A stretch of DNA of 64,000 nucleotides from Desulfosalsimonas propionicica (GCF_013761005.1 NZ_JACDUS010000004.1:62001-126000); one strand, 5' to 3'. Shown: positions 1-12,144, counted from the stretch's first letter. Translations and numbers: made by a program. The notes: generated by a model not told the origin, from the letters alone.

Positions 1-137
1 TCATCATGTCTCTTGAAAACCGTATGAAATGCGGTATTGGCATGTGCGGGCGGTGCAACATCGGCAAGGAATTTGTATGTAAGGACGGCCCGGTATTTAC
101 CCTGCGACAGTTAAACCAGACGCCCAAGGAATATTGA
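1..137 (+). CDS. C-terminal end of an FAD/NAD-binding reductase with a 2Fe-2S cluster (partial)
   Basis: Only the last 45 codons are in the window; the frame is open to the left edge and stops at 135-137. The fragment carries a cysteine pattern C-x4-C-x2-C-x7-C (CGIGMCGRC, then C after FV). This pattern is typical of the iron-sulfur tail (DHODB_Fe-S_bind type) of dihydroorotate dehydrogenase electron-transfer subunits, sulfhydrogenase gamma subunits and AsrB-like reductases. In such proteins the cluster passes electrons between the flavin/NAD(P)H site and a partner subunit. The next gene is dsrC, which would suit a role in sulfur or heterodisulfide electron flow, but that is inference from position. 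Which member of the family it is cannot be told from this fragment. Confidence 0.75.
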   Translation, partial: IMSLENRMKCGIGMCGRCNIGKEFVCKDGPVFTLRQLNQTPKEY

Positions 138-177
138 TCGGGCCTGCGCCTGGCAAAGACGTGTTTATATTTTCATA

Positions 178-206
178 TTGACAACCTGATTCATATCGCA
201 TATATT
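178..206 (+). promoter_or_regulatory. sigma-70-type promoter of dsrC
   Basis: TTGACA at 178-183 and TATATT at 201-206 are separated by exactly 17 bases. That is a perfect -35 box and a 5/6 -10 box. The predicted start near 213 leaves a leader of about 70 bases before the dsrC ATG at 283. No other promoter this good lies between the upstream stop and dsrC. Confidence 0.65.
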
Positions 207-282
207 TTGGTTTTTTAATATTATGAAGAGAAGAACCGGCTAGAAATCTTTAGAATACAAACAATTAAAGGAGGGATATTAC

Positions 283-600
283 ATGCCGACAGTTGAATTT
301 GAAGGTCACAGCTTTAACGTAGATGAAGACGGGTTCATTGACAGCTTTGAAAGCTGGAACGAAACTTGGGTCAAATACGTCAAGCAGCAGGAAGGCATTG
401 ACGAGTTAAACGAGGAGCACTGGAAAGTCATCAACGTGCTGCAGGACTATTACAAGAAAAATGGTATCGCCCCCATGGTGCGCGTGCTGTCCAAGCTGAC
501 CGGCTTCAAGCTCAAGCACATCTACGAGCTGTTTCCGTCCGGCCCGGGCAAGGGCGCATGTAAGATGGCAGGCCTGCCGAAACCCACCGGCTGCGTATAA
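283..600 (+). CDS. dsrC: DsrC, dissimilatory sulfite reductase sulfur-carrier protein
   Basis: This is a 105-residue protein of the usual DsrC/TusE length. The C-terminal arm ends in C-K-M-A-G-L-P-K-P-T-G-C-V, with Cys93 and the penultimate Cys104 separated by ten residues. These are the two redox cysteines that bind the sulfur handed over by DsrAB as a trisulfide; having both separates DsrC from TusE-like paralogs. In sulfate reducers the trisulfide is then reduced by the membrane DsrMKJOP complex. A strong ribosome-binding site (AAAGGAGGG, 267-275) precedes the ATG. The gene has its own promoter (178-206) and a terminator (665-700), so it is probably expressed alone and strongly. dsrAB is not in the window; dsrC commonly lies apart from it. 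Confidence 0.95.
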   Translation: MPTVEFEGHSFNVDEDGFIDSFESWNETWVKYVKQQEGIDELNEEHWKVINVLQDYYKKNGIAPMVRVLSKLTGFKLKHIYELFPSGPGKGACKMAGLPKPTGCV

Positions 601-664
601 ACGCAGACGTATCACGACTGCACAAGACAACGCCTTTCCCTGTTTTGTGGCGCATTTTTTTCAC

Positions 665-700
665 AAAAGCCCTGCTCCTGACGGTGCAGGGCTTTTGTTT
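665..700 (+). terminator. Rho-independent terminator after dsrC
   Basis: The arms AAAAGCCCTGC (665-675) and GCAGGGCTTTT (686-696) form an 11-bp stem around a 10-base loop, followed by a T-rich run. It lies 65 bases after the dsrC stop and before the next gene on the same strand. Confidence 0.8.
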
Positions 701-730
701 TCGTTTGGCTGATTCTCATCAAACCAAGTC

Positions 731-1192
731 ATGGACGCATCATTGGACTCTGTCGACAAGACCCTGCTAAACCGTATTCAATCGGATTTTCCCATTGATG
801 CCCGGCCCTTTGCCCGGATTGCCGAAGAACTAGGCCTCAGCGAAGAGCAAGTCCTCAACCGGGTTCAGCGGCTTCGGCAAAATGATGTAATCCGGCGTAT
901 CGGCGGCAATTTTTCCCCTGAAAAGCTCGGATATGTCAGCACCTTGTGCGCATGCCGGGTACCGGAAAAGGATCTGGATCACTTCACGTCCATTGTCAAC
1001 AGTTATCCCGGAGTCACCCACAACTATCTGCGTGACAATGCATTTAATGTCTGGTTTACCTTTATCGCGCCTTCGCGGGAAGATATTGAAGAAAATCTTG
1101 CGGAAATTTCAGAAAAAACCGGCATTTCCGAAATCCTTAACCTGCCGGCCACCCGGGTGTATAAGATCCGCGCCCATTTCAACATCAAGTAA
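731..1192 (+). CDS. ahbA: siroheme decarboxylase subunit, AhbA-like (Lrp/AsnC fold)
   Basis: The protein has 153 residues: an N-terminal Lrp/AsnC-type winged helix (about 5-60, with IRRIGGNF at its end) and a RAM-like alpha/beta domain. The motif GVTHNYLR followed by N-VWFTF (about residues 96-112) is typical of the AhbA/AhbB/NirDLGH family. These proteins are enzymes, not regulators: they decarboxylate siroheme to didecarboxysiroheme in the alternative heme pathway used by sulfate reducers. The THNY form, rather than the HCY form I associate with AhbB, makes AhbA the better guess. The partner subunit is not adjacent. It follows dsrC, another siroheme-linked function. A true Lrp regulator is less likely. 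Confidence 0.75.
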   Translation: MDASLDSVDKTLLNRIQSDFPIDARPFARIAEELGLSEEQVLNRVQRLRQNDVIRRIGGNFSPEKLGYVSTLCACRVPEKDLDHFTSIVNSYPGVTHNYLRDNAFNVWFTFIAPSREDIEENLAEISEKTGISEILNLPATRVYKIRAHFNIK

Positions 1193-1204
1193 TTTCAAGA
1201 TGCC

Positions 1205-2044
1205 ATGGACCGTGATGTCCGAATAGCCCTTGTTTCCTGCAGGTCGGTAATCGGCGATACAACCGGCAATCTCTGCCGCATGGAGCAATGGATTATTGCC
1301 GCCCGAAACCAGGAAACCCATCTGGTATGTTTTCCGGAACTGAGCATCACCGGCTACCATGTTCGCCCGCCCATTGACACGGTGGCCGAATCCATAGACG
1401 GTCCCTGTTCAGCCCGCCTGGCCGATCTGGCCAAAAAATACAATATTTCGATTCTGGCGGGCATGGCTGAAAAATCCGGCAACCGGTTATATGCTGCACA
1501 CCTGCTTGCACAACCGGATTCAGGACAGTGCCGTGTTTATCGCAAACTTCACCTGGGGCCCCCGGAAAAAGAGTTCTTTTCCCCGGCATCCAAAATCCCG
1601 CCATTGTTTGAAGCCTGCGGCCTGCGCATTGGCGTTCAGCTTTGCTATGATGCCCATTTCCCGCAACTTTCCACGCACATGGCGATCAACGGCGCAGATC
1701 TGCTGATCATCGCCCATGCCTCCCCCGGCAGGTCTTCCGAGGAAAAACTGGCCTCCTGGATGCGCCATCTGCCGGCTCGGGCTTTTGACAACGGGGTTTA
1801 TGTGGCGGCTGTCAATGCAGCCGGAGACAATGGATTCGGGCTCAGTTTTCCGCCCGTGTGCGTGCTTATCAGCCCTGAGGGAAAACTTCTGGCGTCATAT
1901 GCAGATGCGGATGAATACATGCTGATGGCCGACCTGTCTGCGCAAAAGCTACGGGCCGTGCGTGACCATCCAATGAAATACTTTCTGCCCAACCGCCGGC
2001 CGGAAATTTACCGGGCGAAACAGAAGGCCGGAAGCACGGATTAA
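1205..2044 (+). CDS. carbon-nitrogen hydrolase (nitrilase superfamily)
   Basis: This 279-residue protein has the complete catalytic triad of the nitrilase superfamily: Glu45 in FPELSITGYH, Lys114 in YRKLHLG and Cys147 in QLCYDAHFP. These enzymes hydrolyse amides, carbamoyl groups or nitriles through a cysteine thioester. The length fits the single-domain omega-amidase/N-carbamoyl hydrolase branch and no fused domain is present. It starts 12 bases after the ahbA-like stop, so the two are probably co-transcribed. The substrate cannot be told from sequence. Confidence 0.85.
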   Translation: MDRDVRIALVSCRSVIGDTTGNLCRMEQWIIAARNQETHLVCFPELSITGYHVRPPIDTVAESIDGPCSARLADLAKKYNISILAGMAEKSGNRLYAAHLLAQPDSGQCRVYRKLHLGPPEKEFFSPASKIPPLFEACGLRIGVQLCYDAHFPQLSTHMAINGADLLIIAHASPGRSSEEKLASWMRHLPARAFDNGVYVAAVNAAGDNGFGLSFPPVCVLISPEGKLLASYADADEYMLMADLSAQKLRAVRDHPMKYFLPNRRPEIYRAKQKAGSTD

Positions 2045-2051
2045 ATCCGGC

Positions 2052-2681
2052 TCAGCGAAGCTTGATACCGAACTGGGCAGGGATGGTTGTCTCCAGGCAG
2101 CGGCCGAAGATCAGATCCATCATCTGAGCACTCATTGCTGTTTTCTCTTCCACCACGTTTCGCATTTCAAGATCGTAACGCACGGCTTCCAAAATCGCCT
2201 GCCCGGCCTTTTTGTTGTCCCCGGTCTGGCGCTTGCGGCAAAGCTCATCCAGGTATGCATACCCGCATTTTTCCTCATGGGATTGGATTAACTCCATAAT
2301 CCAGTCAACCTGTCCGAAAACAGCGGCGCGGTCGAGTCTGTCCACGTCATAAACCGCCTCTGCGGGCTGCGTGTCCCGGCAGTTCATTGCCCGGCATTCC
2401 AGGGGGCGAAAATCGTAGATGGTGCAGGCCTTTTGTTCGGGGTCATAATACATGCAGGCCGGCGCCCCATTTACGGACTTGACTTTGATGATTTCCTGGT
2501 CAGTGATCATCAGGCCGCCGTTTACATTGTCATGCACCAACTCTCCCCTGCGTAGGGTAAACAGGTTTTCCGGGGCAATCTGCTTTTGCAGCACCAGTTC
2601 CAGATCTGCTCCATGAAGTGCGGGCCCGCCCTTTTCACAGCAGGTACCGCAGCGCATGCATTGGGTTTGCGAAGTATTCAT
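2052..2681 (-). CDS. YkgJ-family cysteine-cluster (metal-binding) protein
   Basis: The 209-residue protein starts with C-MRCGTCC (residues 8-15) and continues with CMYY, CTIYDFRPLECRAMNC and a later Cys. This is the YkgJ/CxxCxxxCC family (UPF0153), thought to bind zinc or an iron-sulfur cluster. Its function is unknown in most bacteria. The gene is convergent with the nitrilase gene (7 bases between stops) and lies downstream of nifJ on the same strand. A hairpin at 2727-2779 separates it from nifJ. Confidence 0.75.
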   Translation of the reverse strand: MNTSQTQCMRCGTCCEKGGPALHGADLELVLQKQIAPENLFTLRRGELVHDNVNGGLMITDQEIIKVKSVNGAPACMYYDPEQKACTIYDFRPLECRAMNCRDTQPAEAVYDVDRLDRAAVFGQVDWIMELIQSHEEKCGYAYLDELCRKRQTGDNKKAGQAILEAVRYDLEMRNVVEEKTAMSAQMMDLIFGRCLETTIPAQFGIKLR

Positions 2682-2726
2682 AACCTATTCAAATTTTATC
2701 CTGAAACGAAATTAAAAAAGCGCAAA

Positions 2727-2779
2727 GAGCACAAAGATTGCACCGTCTTGCAAAAAAAACAGTGCAATGCTTCGTGCTC
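2727..2779 (-). terminator. probable terminator hairpin after nifJ
   Basis: Read on the minus strand, GAGCAC and ATTGCAC pair with GTGCAAT and GTGCTC around an A/T-rich loop, and a T-rich stretch (GCTTTTTT) follows about 8 bases later. The position just after the nifJ stop suits termination. The spacing between stem and T-run is not ideal. Confidence 0.45.
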
Positions 2780-2808
2780 CTGCGAAATGCTTAAAAAGGG
2801 GGCAGCCC

Positions 2809-6375
<3,567 letters not shown>

Positions 6376-6553
6376 TTACTTGCTCCTTGGATAAGTTGAA
6401 TAAATTGAAAGGCTGGTTAAAACCATTGCTGAAAACCTGCAAAAACAGCAACGATCCTTTAAAATAATTCGAGGTTCGTCTTAAAATAACAAAATTAGTC
6501 CAAATTGCCAGAGGTGTAAAGGAAAAACTGGAAAAAAGCCGGCCAAATCGATT

Positions 6554-7393
6554 CTATGAATTGGCCCCCACGGCATTGGACAGCGCCACAAATTCCTCCA
6601 CGGACAATGTTTCAGCCCGCCTTGCCCCGTCAATGCCTGCGGCCTGCAAAATCGGCAAAAGCCCCGGGCCGGATATCCCCAGTCCACCGCCGCTTAAAGC
6701 GTTTTTCAGGGTTTTGCGCCGCTGGCCGAAAGCCGCCTTTACCACCGCAGACAGCCCGGCCTCGTTTCTGGCCGGAAACCGCGGGGAGTGAAAGGCCATC
6801 TCAACAACCTCGGAATCCACCCGCGGCCGGGGATAAAACTGGTTGGCCCTGACCCGGGCCAGGCGGCTGACATCAGCGCAGTACTGGGTCATGACCGAAA
6901 GCCGGCCGTATTCCCGGGTGCCCGCCACTGCATACAGACGTTGGGCCATTTCCGCCTGGAGCATCAAAACCGCCCGGGAAACGATGCTGCGCTGAAATAT
7001 CAGGGAGATGATCACCTGAGAGGAAATATTGTAGGGCAGATTGCCGATCACCACCAGCGGTTCCTGCTCTGTTCGAAAAATGGCGTCCAGGTCCACGTCA
7101 AAAATATTGTCATGGCGCACATCCACATTTCCAACCCCGGCCTGATCCGTGACCGACCGCAGAATGTCAATGATTTCCCGGTCCTTTTCCACGGCATAAA
7201 CACACTTTGCCGCCCGGGCGGCAAACAGGGTCAGCGCCCCTACCCCGGCTCCGATTTCCACCACAACCGCGTTGTCAAGCCGGGCCCGGCGCACGATCAT
7301 CTCTGCAGTGGATGGATCAGCCAGAAAATTCTGGCCCATGTGTTTTTTGGGCAAAAGCCCGCTGGCGGCCAATAAACGATGCGGTCCGGTCAT
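6554..7393 (-). CDS. rsmA: 16S rRNA dimethyladenosine transferase RsmA/KsgA
   Basis: The 279-residue enzyme has the family signatures KKHMGQNFL at the N-terminus, VEIGAGVGALT (SAM-binding motif I) and VIGNLPYNISSQ (motif IV, NLPY). The C-terminal helical domain has FGQRRKTLKNAL. It dimethylates two adjacent adenines near the 3' end of 16S rRNA (1518/1519 in E. coli) late in 30S assembly. It stands 180 bases upstream of nifJ on the same strand; nothing else is recognisable in that gap. Confidence 0.95.
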   Translation of the reverse strand: MTGPHRLLAASGLLPKKHMGQNFLADPSTAEMIVRRARLDNAVVVEIGAGVGALTLFAARAAKCVYAVEKDREIIDILRSVTDQAGVGNVDVRHDNIFDVDLDAIFRTEQEPLVVIGNLPYNISSQVIISLIFQRSIVSRAVLMLQAEMAQRLYAVAGTREYGRLSVMTQYCADVSRLARVRANQFYPRPRVDSEVVEMAFHSPRFPARNEAGLSAVVKAAFGQRRKTLKNALSGGGLGISGPGLLPILQAAGIDGARRAETLSVEEFVALSNAVGANS

Positions 7394-7642
7394 GAATTTT
7401 CTCTGTCTGAATCAATTACAACCTGCCGGCAATACCAGAAAGCGGCAGGCATGGGTGCAAGGCGGCAGTTTTGAATATAACACAATTGCCGGCCGGGTCA
7501 ATTGCCGCCTTTGACTTATGGTGCCGGCAAACCTGTTTTTCTGTTAAAGGCGGCCCAGGCCCACGCACTCTTTTCTTTTGCTGCCGGACATGTTATAAAA
7601 ATCCGCCAAATAACCAAATTTCACGCATAAAGGGCCGGGCCT

Positions 7643-8266
7643 ATGAAAAATTTTGACACCTTGTTTGAAAACAACCGGAAATGGGCTGAAACAATCACCT
7701 CCCGGGACCCGGATTTTTTCACCCGCCTCAGCCGGCAGCAAAAACCCGGGTACTTGTGGATCGGATGTTCAGACAGCCGGGTTCCGGCCAGCCGTATAAC
7801 GGACATGATGCCCGGCGAAATTTTTGTTCACCGAAACATTGCCAACCTGGTGGTGCACTCGGATCTCAGCTGCCTTTCGGTAATCCAGTACGCCGTGGAG
7901 GCACTGGAAATCGGCCATATCATTGTCTGCGGCCATTATGGATGCGGAGGCGTTCAGGCCGCTCTGGAAAACAAAGACCACGGATTGATTGACAACTGGC
8001 TGGGCCATATCCGGGACGTGTACCGCAGACACAAAGCCGAAATTGATACGATTTCCGATCCAAAGGCAAAAGTCAACCGGCTCTGCGAATTCAATGTCCG
8101 GGCCCAGGTCATCAATGTCTGCGAAACCACCATTGTACAAAACGCCTGGAAATCCGGTCGGGAGCTTGCCATCCACGGCCTGATCTACAGCCTTGAAGAC
8201 GGTCTGCTAAAGGATCTCAATCCTGGCATTTCAGGGCTGGATCAGTACCGGGCGCTTTTGCCATAA
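7643..8266 (+). CDS. can: beta-class carbonic anhydrase
   Basis: The 207-residue protein has all the beta-class zinc ligands and the catalytic pair: Cys42-Ser-Asp44-Ser-Arg46 in GCSDSRV, and His98-x2-Cys101 in CGHYGCGG. It interconverts CO2 and bicarbonate in the cytoplasm. In a sulfate reducer it may supply bicarbonate or CO2 for carboxylations or reverse PFOR/CO2 fixation, which is inference. The 249-base gap upstream, shared with rsmA, should hold divergent promoters; I see no clear boxes. The symbol follows the E. coli Can/YadF type. Confidence 0.92.
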   Translation: MKNFDTLFENNRKWAETITSRDPDFFTRLSRQQKPGYLWIGCSDSRVPASRITDMMPGEIFVHRNIANLVVHSDLSCLSVIQYAVEALEIGHIIVCGHYGCGGVQAALENKDHGLIDNWLGHIRDVYRRHKAEIDTISDPKAKVNRLCEFNVRAQVINVCETTIVQNAWKSGRELAIHGLIYSLEDGLLKDLNPGISGLDQYRALLP

Positions 8267-8381
8267 AGACTTTGGGATTTATTTTGCAGCCGTCAATTGC
8301 GCTATGCTATAAACAGGCCCTGTTTGCGGACAATTGAAAAAAACGCTGATTTACTCACCCAATACATACGGAGAAATACAA

Positions 8382-9146
8382 ATGGATGAAACCATTTCCA
8401 TCATGCCCTGCCTGGACATGCAAAACGGGCGGGTCGTCAAGGGGGTTCATTTCGTGGATATCCGGGACGCCGGCGATCCGGTGGAGTGTGCCCGTGCCTA
8501 CTGCCGGGCCGGCGCAGATGAACTGGCCCTGCTCGATATCACCGCCACAGTGGAGGGCCGGGCCACCATGCTCGACGTGGTCCGCGGGGTTGCCGAAGTC
8601 ACCACAGTTCCTTTTACAGTGGGCGGCGGGGTCTCTGATGTAAAATCCGCGGAACAGATCCTCAATGCCGGGGCCGACAAGGTTTCCACCAGCAGTGCAG
8701 CGTTTCGCAAACCCGAATTGATCCCGGAAATGGTCCGTGCTTTCGGGGCGGACAAGGTCACCGTGGCCATTGACGTGGACCAAAACCCGGCCATGACCTC
8801 GGGATATGAAGTGTATGTGGACGGCGGCCGTACGGCCACAGGGGCAGACGCCGTTGAGTGGGCCAGGTGCGTGGAGGGATACGGTGTGCCCGTGATCCTG
8901 CCCACCAGCAAGGCCGGTGACGGGTCCCGTACCGGATATGACCTGCCGGTGATCCGGGCCATGAAGCAGGCCGTGTCAGCAAAAATCGTGGCCTCGGGCG
9001 GAGCCGGAGAAATGCGGCATTTCCATGATGCCGTCAAAGCCGGAGCAACCGTACTGCTGGCCGCCTCGGTGTTTCATTTCGGTATCATTGACATCAGGGA
9101 GTTAAAAACCTGGCTGCAAAAGCAGGGCGTGGCCGTGCAGTTGTAA
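8382..9146 (+). CDS. hisF: HisF-like imidazole glycerol phosphate synthase cyclase subunit, divergent
   Basis: This is a (beta/alpha)8 barrel of 254 residues, starting at the ATG with GGAG eight bases upstream; a TTG 48 bases earlier is in frame but has no such site. It keeps the general acid/base aspartates of HisF, Asp12 in PCLDMQNGRVVKG and Asp131 in AIDVDQN, plus GGGV and GGAG phosphate loops. It departs from the family in the sixth strand: the usual TS-MDRDG-T reads TSKAGDGS. No other his gene is near, in particular no hisH. It may be the histidine enzyme, or a HisF paralog such as those in amidotransferase/sugar pathways. Confidence 0.75.
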   Translation: MDETISIMPCLDMQNGRVVKGVHFVDIRDAGDPVECARAYCRAGADELALLDITATVEGRATMLDVVRGVAEVTTVPFTVGGGVSDVKSAEQILNAGADKVSTSSAAFRKPELIPEMVRAFGADKVTVAIDVDQNPAMTSGYEVYVDGGRTATGADAVEWARCVEGYGVPVILPTSKAGDGSRTGYDLPVIRAMKQAVSAKIVASGGAGEMRHFHDAVKAGATVLLAASVFHFGIIDIRELKTWLQKQGVAVQL

Positions 9147-9185
9147 AGAAAACCGGCCCGGGTTTGGATTTCAAAAAAACACGTC

Positions 9186-9653
9186 CTAGAAATTGCCCTC
9201 GCCTGCCCGGTGCGGACAAAAGACAATCACCTGCTGTTTTTGCGCATCTATTTGGATGGCGGCGTTTGGATACATGGAGTACCAGATCCCGATGGAATTG
9301 CCCTCTGGATCCAAAATCCGGGCGCCGCGGCCGGAATCAAACCGGTCCCAGACCCTGGGCTCCCAGATAAAATCCACCCTATGGGCGAAATCCCTGTTGT
9401 TGGGGGTCACCTCCTGCCAGAGATGCAGGTCAAATGTGTAGGCCGGATCAAGGCCCACAATGGCATAGGGCATGTTGGGCCGGCCGCAGACATAATAGCG
9501 AAAATCCTTTGGAACGCGATTGTCCTCAAACATCTGCGTGACCCCGGTATCGGTCTCCAGGCGCCCCCACTGGCCGGCAGCGCATCCGCAGACCAGGACT
9601 GCGGACAGGACAACAGCCGCGGCAAGTTTGGCGCCGGGGCATAACCACTGCAT
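9186..9653 (-). CDS. putative lipoprotein of unknown function
   Basis: The 155-residue protein has a type II signal peptide: a hydrophobic stretch LAAAVVLSAVLV followed by the lipobox V-C-G-C at about residues 21-24. The mature part is soluble and rich in aromatic residues (FRYYVCGRPNMPY, DFIWEPRVWDRF, IGIWYSMYPN). I do not recognise a family. GGGGAG precedes the ATG. It lies 33 bases after the TIGR03545 gene on the same strand and may be the third gene of that operon, which suggests an envelope role. Confidence 0.65.
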   Translation of the reverse strand: MQWLCPGAKLAAAVVLSAVLVCGCAAGQWGRLETDTGVTQMFEDNRVPKDFRYYVCGRPNMPYAIVGLDPAYTFDLHLWQEVTPNNRDFAHRVDFIWEPRVWDRFDSGRGARILDPEGNSIGIWYSMYPNAAIQIDAQKQQVIVFCPHRAGEGNF

Positions 9654-9686
9654 CAGATCATCTCCCCTGTGAATGTCTGCTTGTTT

Positions 9687-11420
9687 TTACAGTATAGAGG
9701 CCCCCAGGTTCAAGCGTTTTTTGAGTTCCTGTTCAATGGCATCCAATGCGGAAAAACCGGATTCGGTTTCATCAATGGCGCCCCCTGTCTTTTCTGAAAT
9801 GGCCTGCTTTAAGTGCTGCTGCATCTGCGCCCTGTGTTTTTCAAGGTCCCGGGACAGGGAGGCTTTTAAAACATCGCCAAGGCCTGAATCAATGCTCATC
9901 TCGGGCTGTGTCAGGGTTCCGCCAAGGCTTGCAGCCACATCAAAGGACCGGATATCGCCAAGTGCAGATGCCAGGGCCCGGACCAGGAAATGCTCTTTTC
10001 CCCCTGGATTTACGTCAAACCGGGCGTCACTGAGGTCAGCGGCAATCTCTGCATCCAGTTCTGCACCGGCAACCCGGATGCTGCCATCAACAGCATCGAG
10101 CCGGGCTTTGCTCAAAACCACCGACATACTGTCCTGATCCAGCAGCTGCAGGCTGCTGAGTGTATGCTCCCGGATTTGGAAATCCGCCCTGTCTGCGGGA
10201 TGTTCCGGATTGGTGCGGTCCAGGCGGCCGTTGATTTTTACACTGCCTGCATTGTCAGCCCCGACACCGGCAAAATCAAACACCAGGGGGCGGCCCAGCA
10301 CCCGGGGATCTGAGGCAATATCGCTGATCTGTCCGGAAACATCCATGCCGCCCATATCCGCAGATACCCGTGCGGTTTTGATCCAGTACTCGGGCACCGG
10401 CCGGCGAGAGGCAAATCTGAGGTCAATGCCTTCTCCCCTCCGGCGTTTTTCGGTTTCCCGGGATTTTTCCATCATGGCCGACACATGAGGGGAAAGCCGC
10501 AGATACCAGCTCAGACTGTTTTCCACCCACCCGGCATATTTGGGGCCAAGAATAAGGGCTGACATGTTGCCGATGCCCTTTGGGGAAAGGGCGTATTTAT
10601 CCGTAAGCCGCCGGGCATCCCGGCCAGGGGCGGCCCGCAGATCCGCAAGCCCGGTTTGCAGTTTCTCCCGGGTGTCAGCCAGATCCTGCCGGGTTTCACG
10701 CAGGGCCCGAAGATCGGCCTGAATGTCTTTTCTTATCTCCCCGGCCTGCCCTGCCCGGCCCAGGGTCCCGAGCAGGCCGCCGGACTCGCCGGAGCCGCCC
10801 TTGAGGTCATTGATGCGCTTTTTGTAGCCGGCAAAAGTCTCCTGATCCGGCAGGTTTTCCAGCCTTTTGGAAAAGCGGTCTCTGGCATCGGCAATTTCCT
10901 GCTGCAGGGTTTGGGCCTGTTTCAGCGTTTCGAGCTGCTCGTTTGCAATGATCTGTCTGGCGCTCTCTGCGGTGGCAGAAGGCAGGCGGCCGAGCTTTTC
11001 GCGCATCTTTTCCGCCACTGAAATTTCTGATGCCCCGGAAGGTTTCTCCTTTTTGGCAATGGCGCCGGAGGTTTTTCTGGGCTTGTCAAAGCCTACGCCC
11101 GTGGCGGACAAGTCCTCCACCACCTTGTTGCCCTTGATGATCTCGCCGGTGTGAAAGTTCATCCGGATCTTTTCAACCACGACAGCATTGCGCATGGGCG
11201 AATTCGGATGGGTCACCTGCAGGCCGGTAATTTCCAGGCCCAGGGGGAAAAGGCTCAAATCCGCATCCGCTACCTCCACCCGGGCGCCCACGGCTTTTGT
11301 CCCGGTTTTCTCGATCACGTGCCGGACCGCGTAATCCACCATAAGCAGCCAGACAGAAGCCCCGAGCGCCACGATGACAAAAAACGCGGCCAGTCCGGGC
11401 CATCGGATAAAACGACTCAT
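9687..11420 (-). CDS. TIGR03545-family envelope protein with AsmA-like features
   Basis: The protein has an N-terminal membrane segment (about 10-25: GLAAFFVIVALGASVW), then a region resembling the start of AsmA-type proteins (VEVADADLSLFPLGLEI), a long helical coiled-coil-prone part (about 130-270, many Q/E/R/K), and a C-terminal beta-rich part. I recognise it as the TIGR03545 family, which is usually found next to TIGR03546, as here. I chose the ATG at 11420 because GAGGAG lies six bases before it and it overlaps the previous stop as ATGA. The function is unknown; a role in envelope lipid transport or membrane upkeep is a guess. Confidence 0.7.
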   Translation of the reverse strand: MSRFIRWPGLAAFFVIVALGASVWLLMVDYAVRHVIEKTGTKAVGARVEVADADLSLFPLGLEITGLQVTHPNSPMRNAVVVEKIRMNFHTGEIIKGNKVVEDLSATGVGFDKPRKTSGAIAKKEKPSGASEISVAEKMREKLGRLPSATAESARQIIANEQLETLKQAQTLQQEIADARDRFSKRLENLPDQETFAGYKKRINDLKGGSGESGGLLGTLGRAGQAGEIRKDIQADLRALRETRQDLADTREKLQTGLADLRAAPGRDARRLTDKYALSPKGIGNMSALILGPKYAGWVENSLSWYLRLSPHVSAMMEKSRETEKRRRGEGIDLRFASRRPVPEYWIKTARVSADMGGMDVSGQISDIASDPRVLGRPLVFDFAGVGADNAGSVKINGRLDRTNPEHPADRADFQIREHTLSSLQLLDQDSMSVVLSKARLDAVDGSIRVAGAELDAEIAADLSDARFDVNPGGKEHFLVRALASALGDIRSFDVAASLGGTLTQPEMSIDSGLGDVLKASLSRDLEKHRAQMQQHLKQAISEKTGGAIDETESGFSALDAIEQELKKRLNLGASIL

Positions 11421-11938
11421 ACGGAACTCCTCCATCCGGAAACGGTTTGATAGGCAGCAAAGATCCGCGATCCCTTGACCATCTGGGCCAGGCGGGTCTT
11501 TTGAATCCAGGCCAGAAAATACTGCCTGTAGCGGCGGATCAGAAAATTAAACAGGAAATACAGGGGAACGGCCAGCACCAGGGCGATCACAAACCCGCCC
11601 ATGACAATGGTATTGTTAAACCCGGTCAAGCGCCAGAAACCCGAATCATAAAGCGTGCTCCAGAGACCCTCCAGGGCCCCGGCGGATAAAACCGCCATGC
11701 CAACAGCGTGCAGCATGGGATCAATGATAAAGGCCACTGCTGAAAAAACCATCCAGCCCAGAATAAACCCGGTGATATTGACCCGCAAAACCAGCACCAA
11801 AAAAATCAGAATCAGATGCTGCAGGGTCATCAAGGGCATGAAGGCAAAAAACATGGCCAGACACAAAGCCGCACTGATCTGGCCGGGATCGGTCTCGGCA
11901 TTTAAGACTTTGAGCAGCTTTGCCAGCAGAGTTATCAT
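11417..11938 (-). CDS. TIGR03546-family membrane protein
   Basis: The 173-residue integral membrane protein has about four hydrophobic segments (AALCLAMFFAFMPLM, LILIFLVLVLRVN, FILGWMVFSAVAFII, IALVLAVPLYFLFNFL). The N-terminus ITLLAKLLKVLNAETDPGQI is typical of the TIGR03546 family, related to DUF2062. The ATG at 11938 has AGGGAG upstream; an earlier in-frame ATG at 11980 is less well placed. Its stop overlaps the start of the TIGR03545 gene by ATGA, so the two are translationally coupled. That is the usual arrangement of this family pair and suggests a joint product. Confidence 0.7.
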   Translation of the reverse strand: MITLLAKLLKVLNAETDPGQISAALCLAMFFAFMPLMTLQHLILIFLVLVLRVNITGFILGWMVFSAVAFIIDPMLHAVGMAVLSAGALEGLWSTLYDSGFWRLTGFNNTIVMGGFVIALVLAVPLYFLFNFLIRRYRQYFLAWIQKTRLAQMVKGSRIFAAYQTVSGWRSSV

Positions 11939-12144
11939 AACCGGGCTCCCTCTTAAAAAAAATGTTATCATCAGGTTCAAGGCCGGGCATAAAACAAAAT
12001 ACCGGAAGCCAAAGAGTAAATCCGTTCAATTCCATGCCGCTGTTCCGCCTTGAAATAAACAGACTGTATGGTATTTTTAAAGGATAATGATACGTTTTTC
12101 CGCCATTGTTCAAAATCCAAAAACAGATAAACAGGCAAAGCTGA

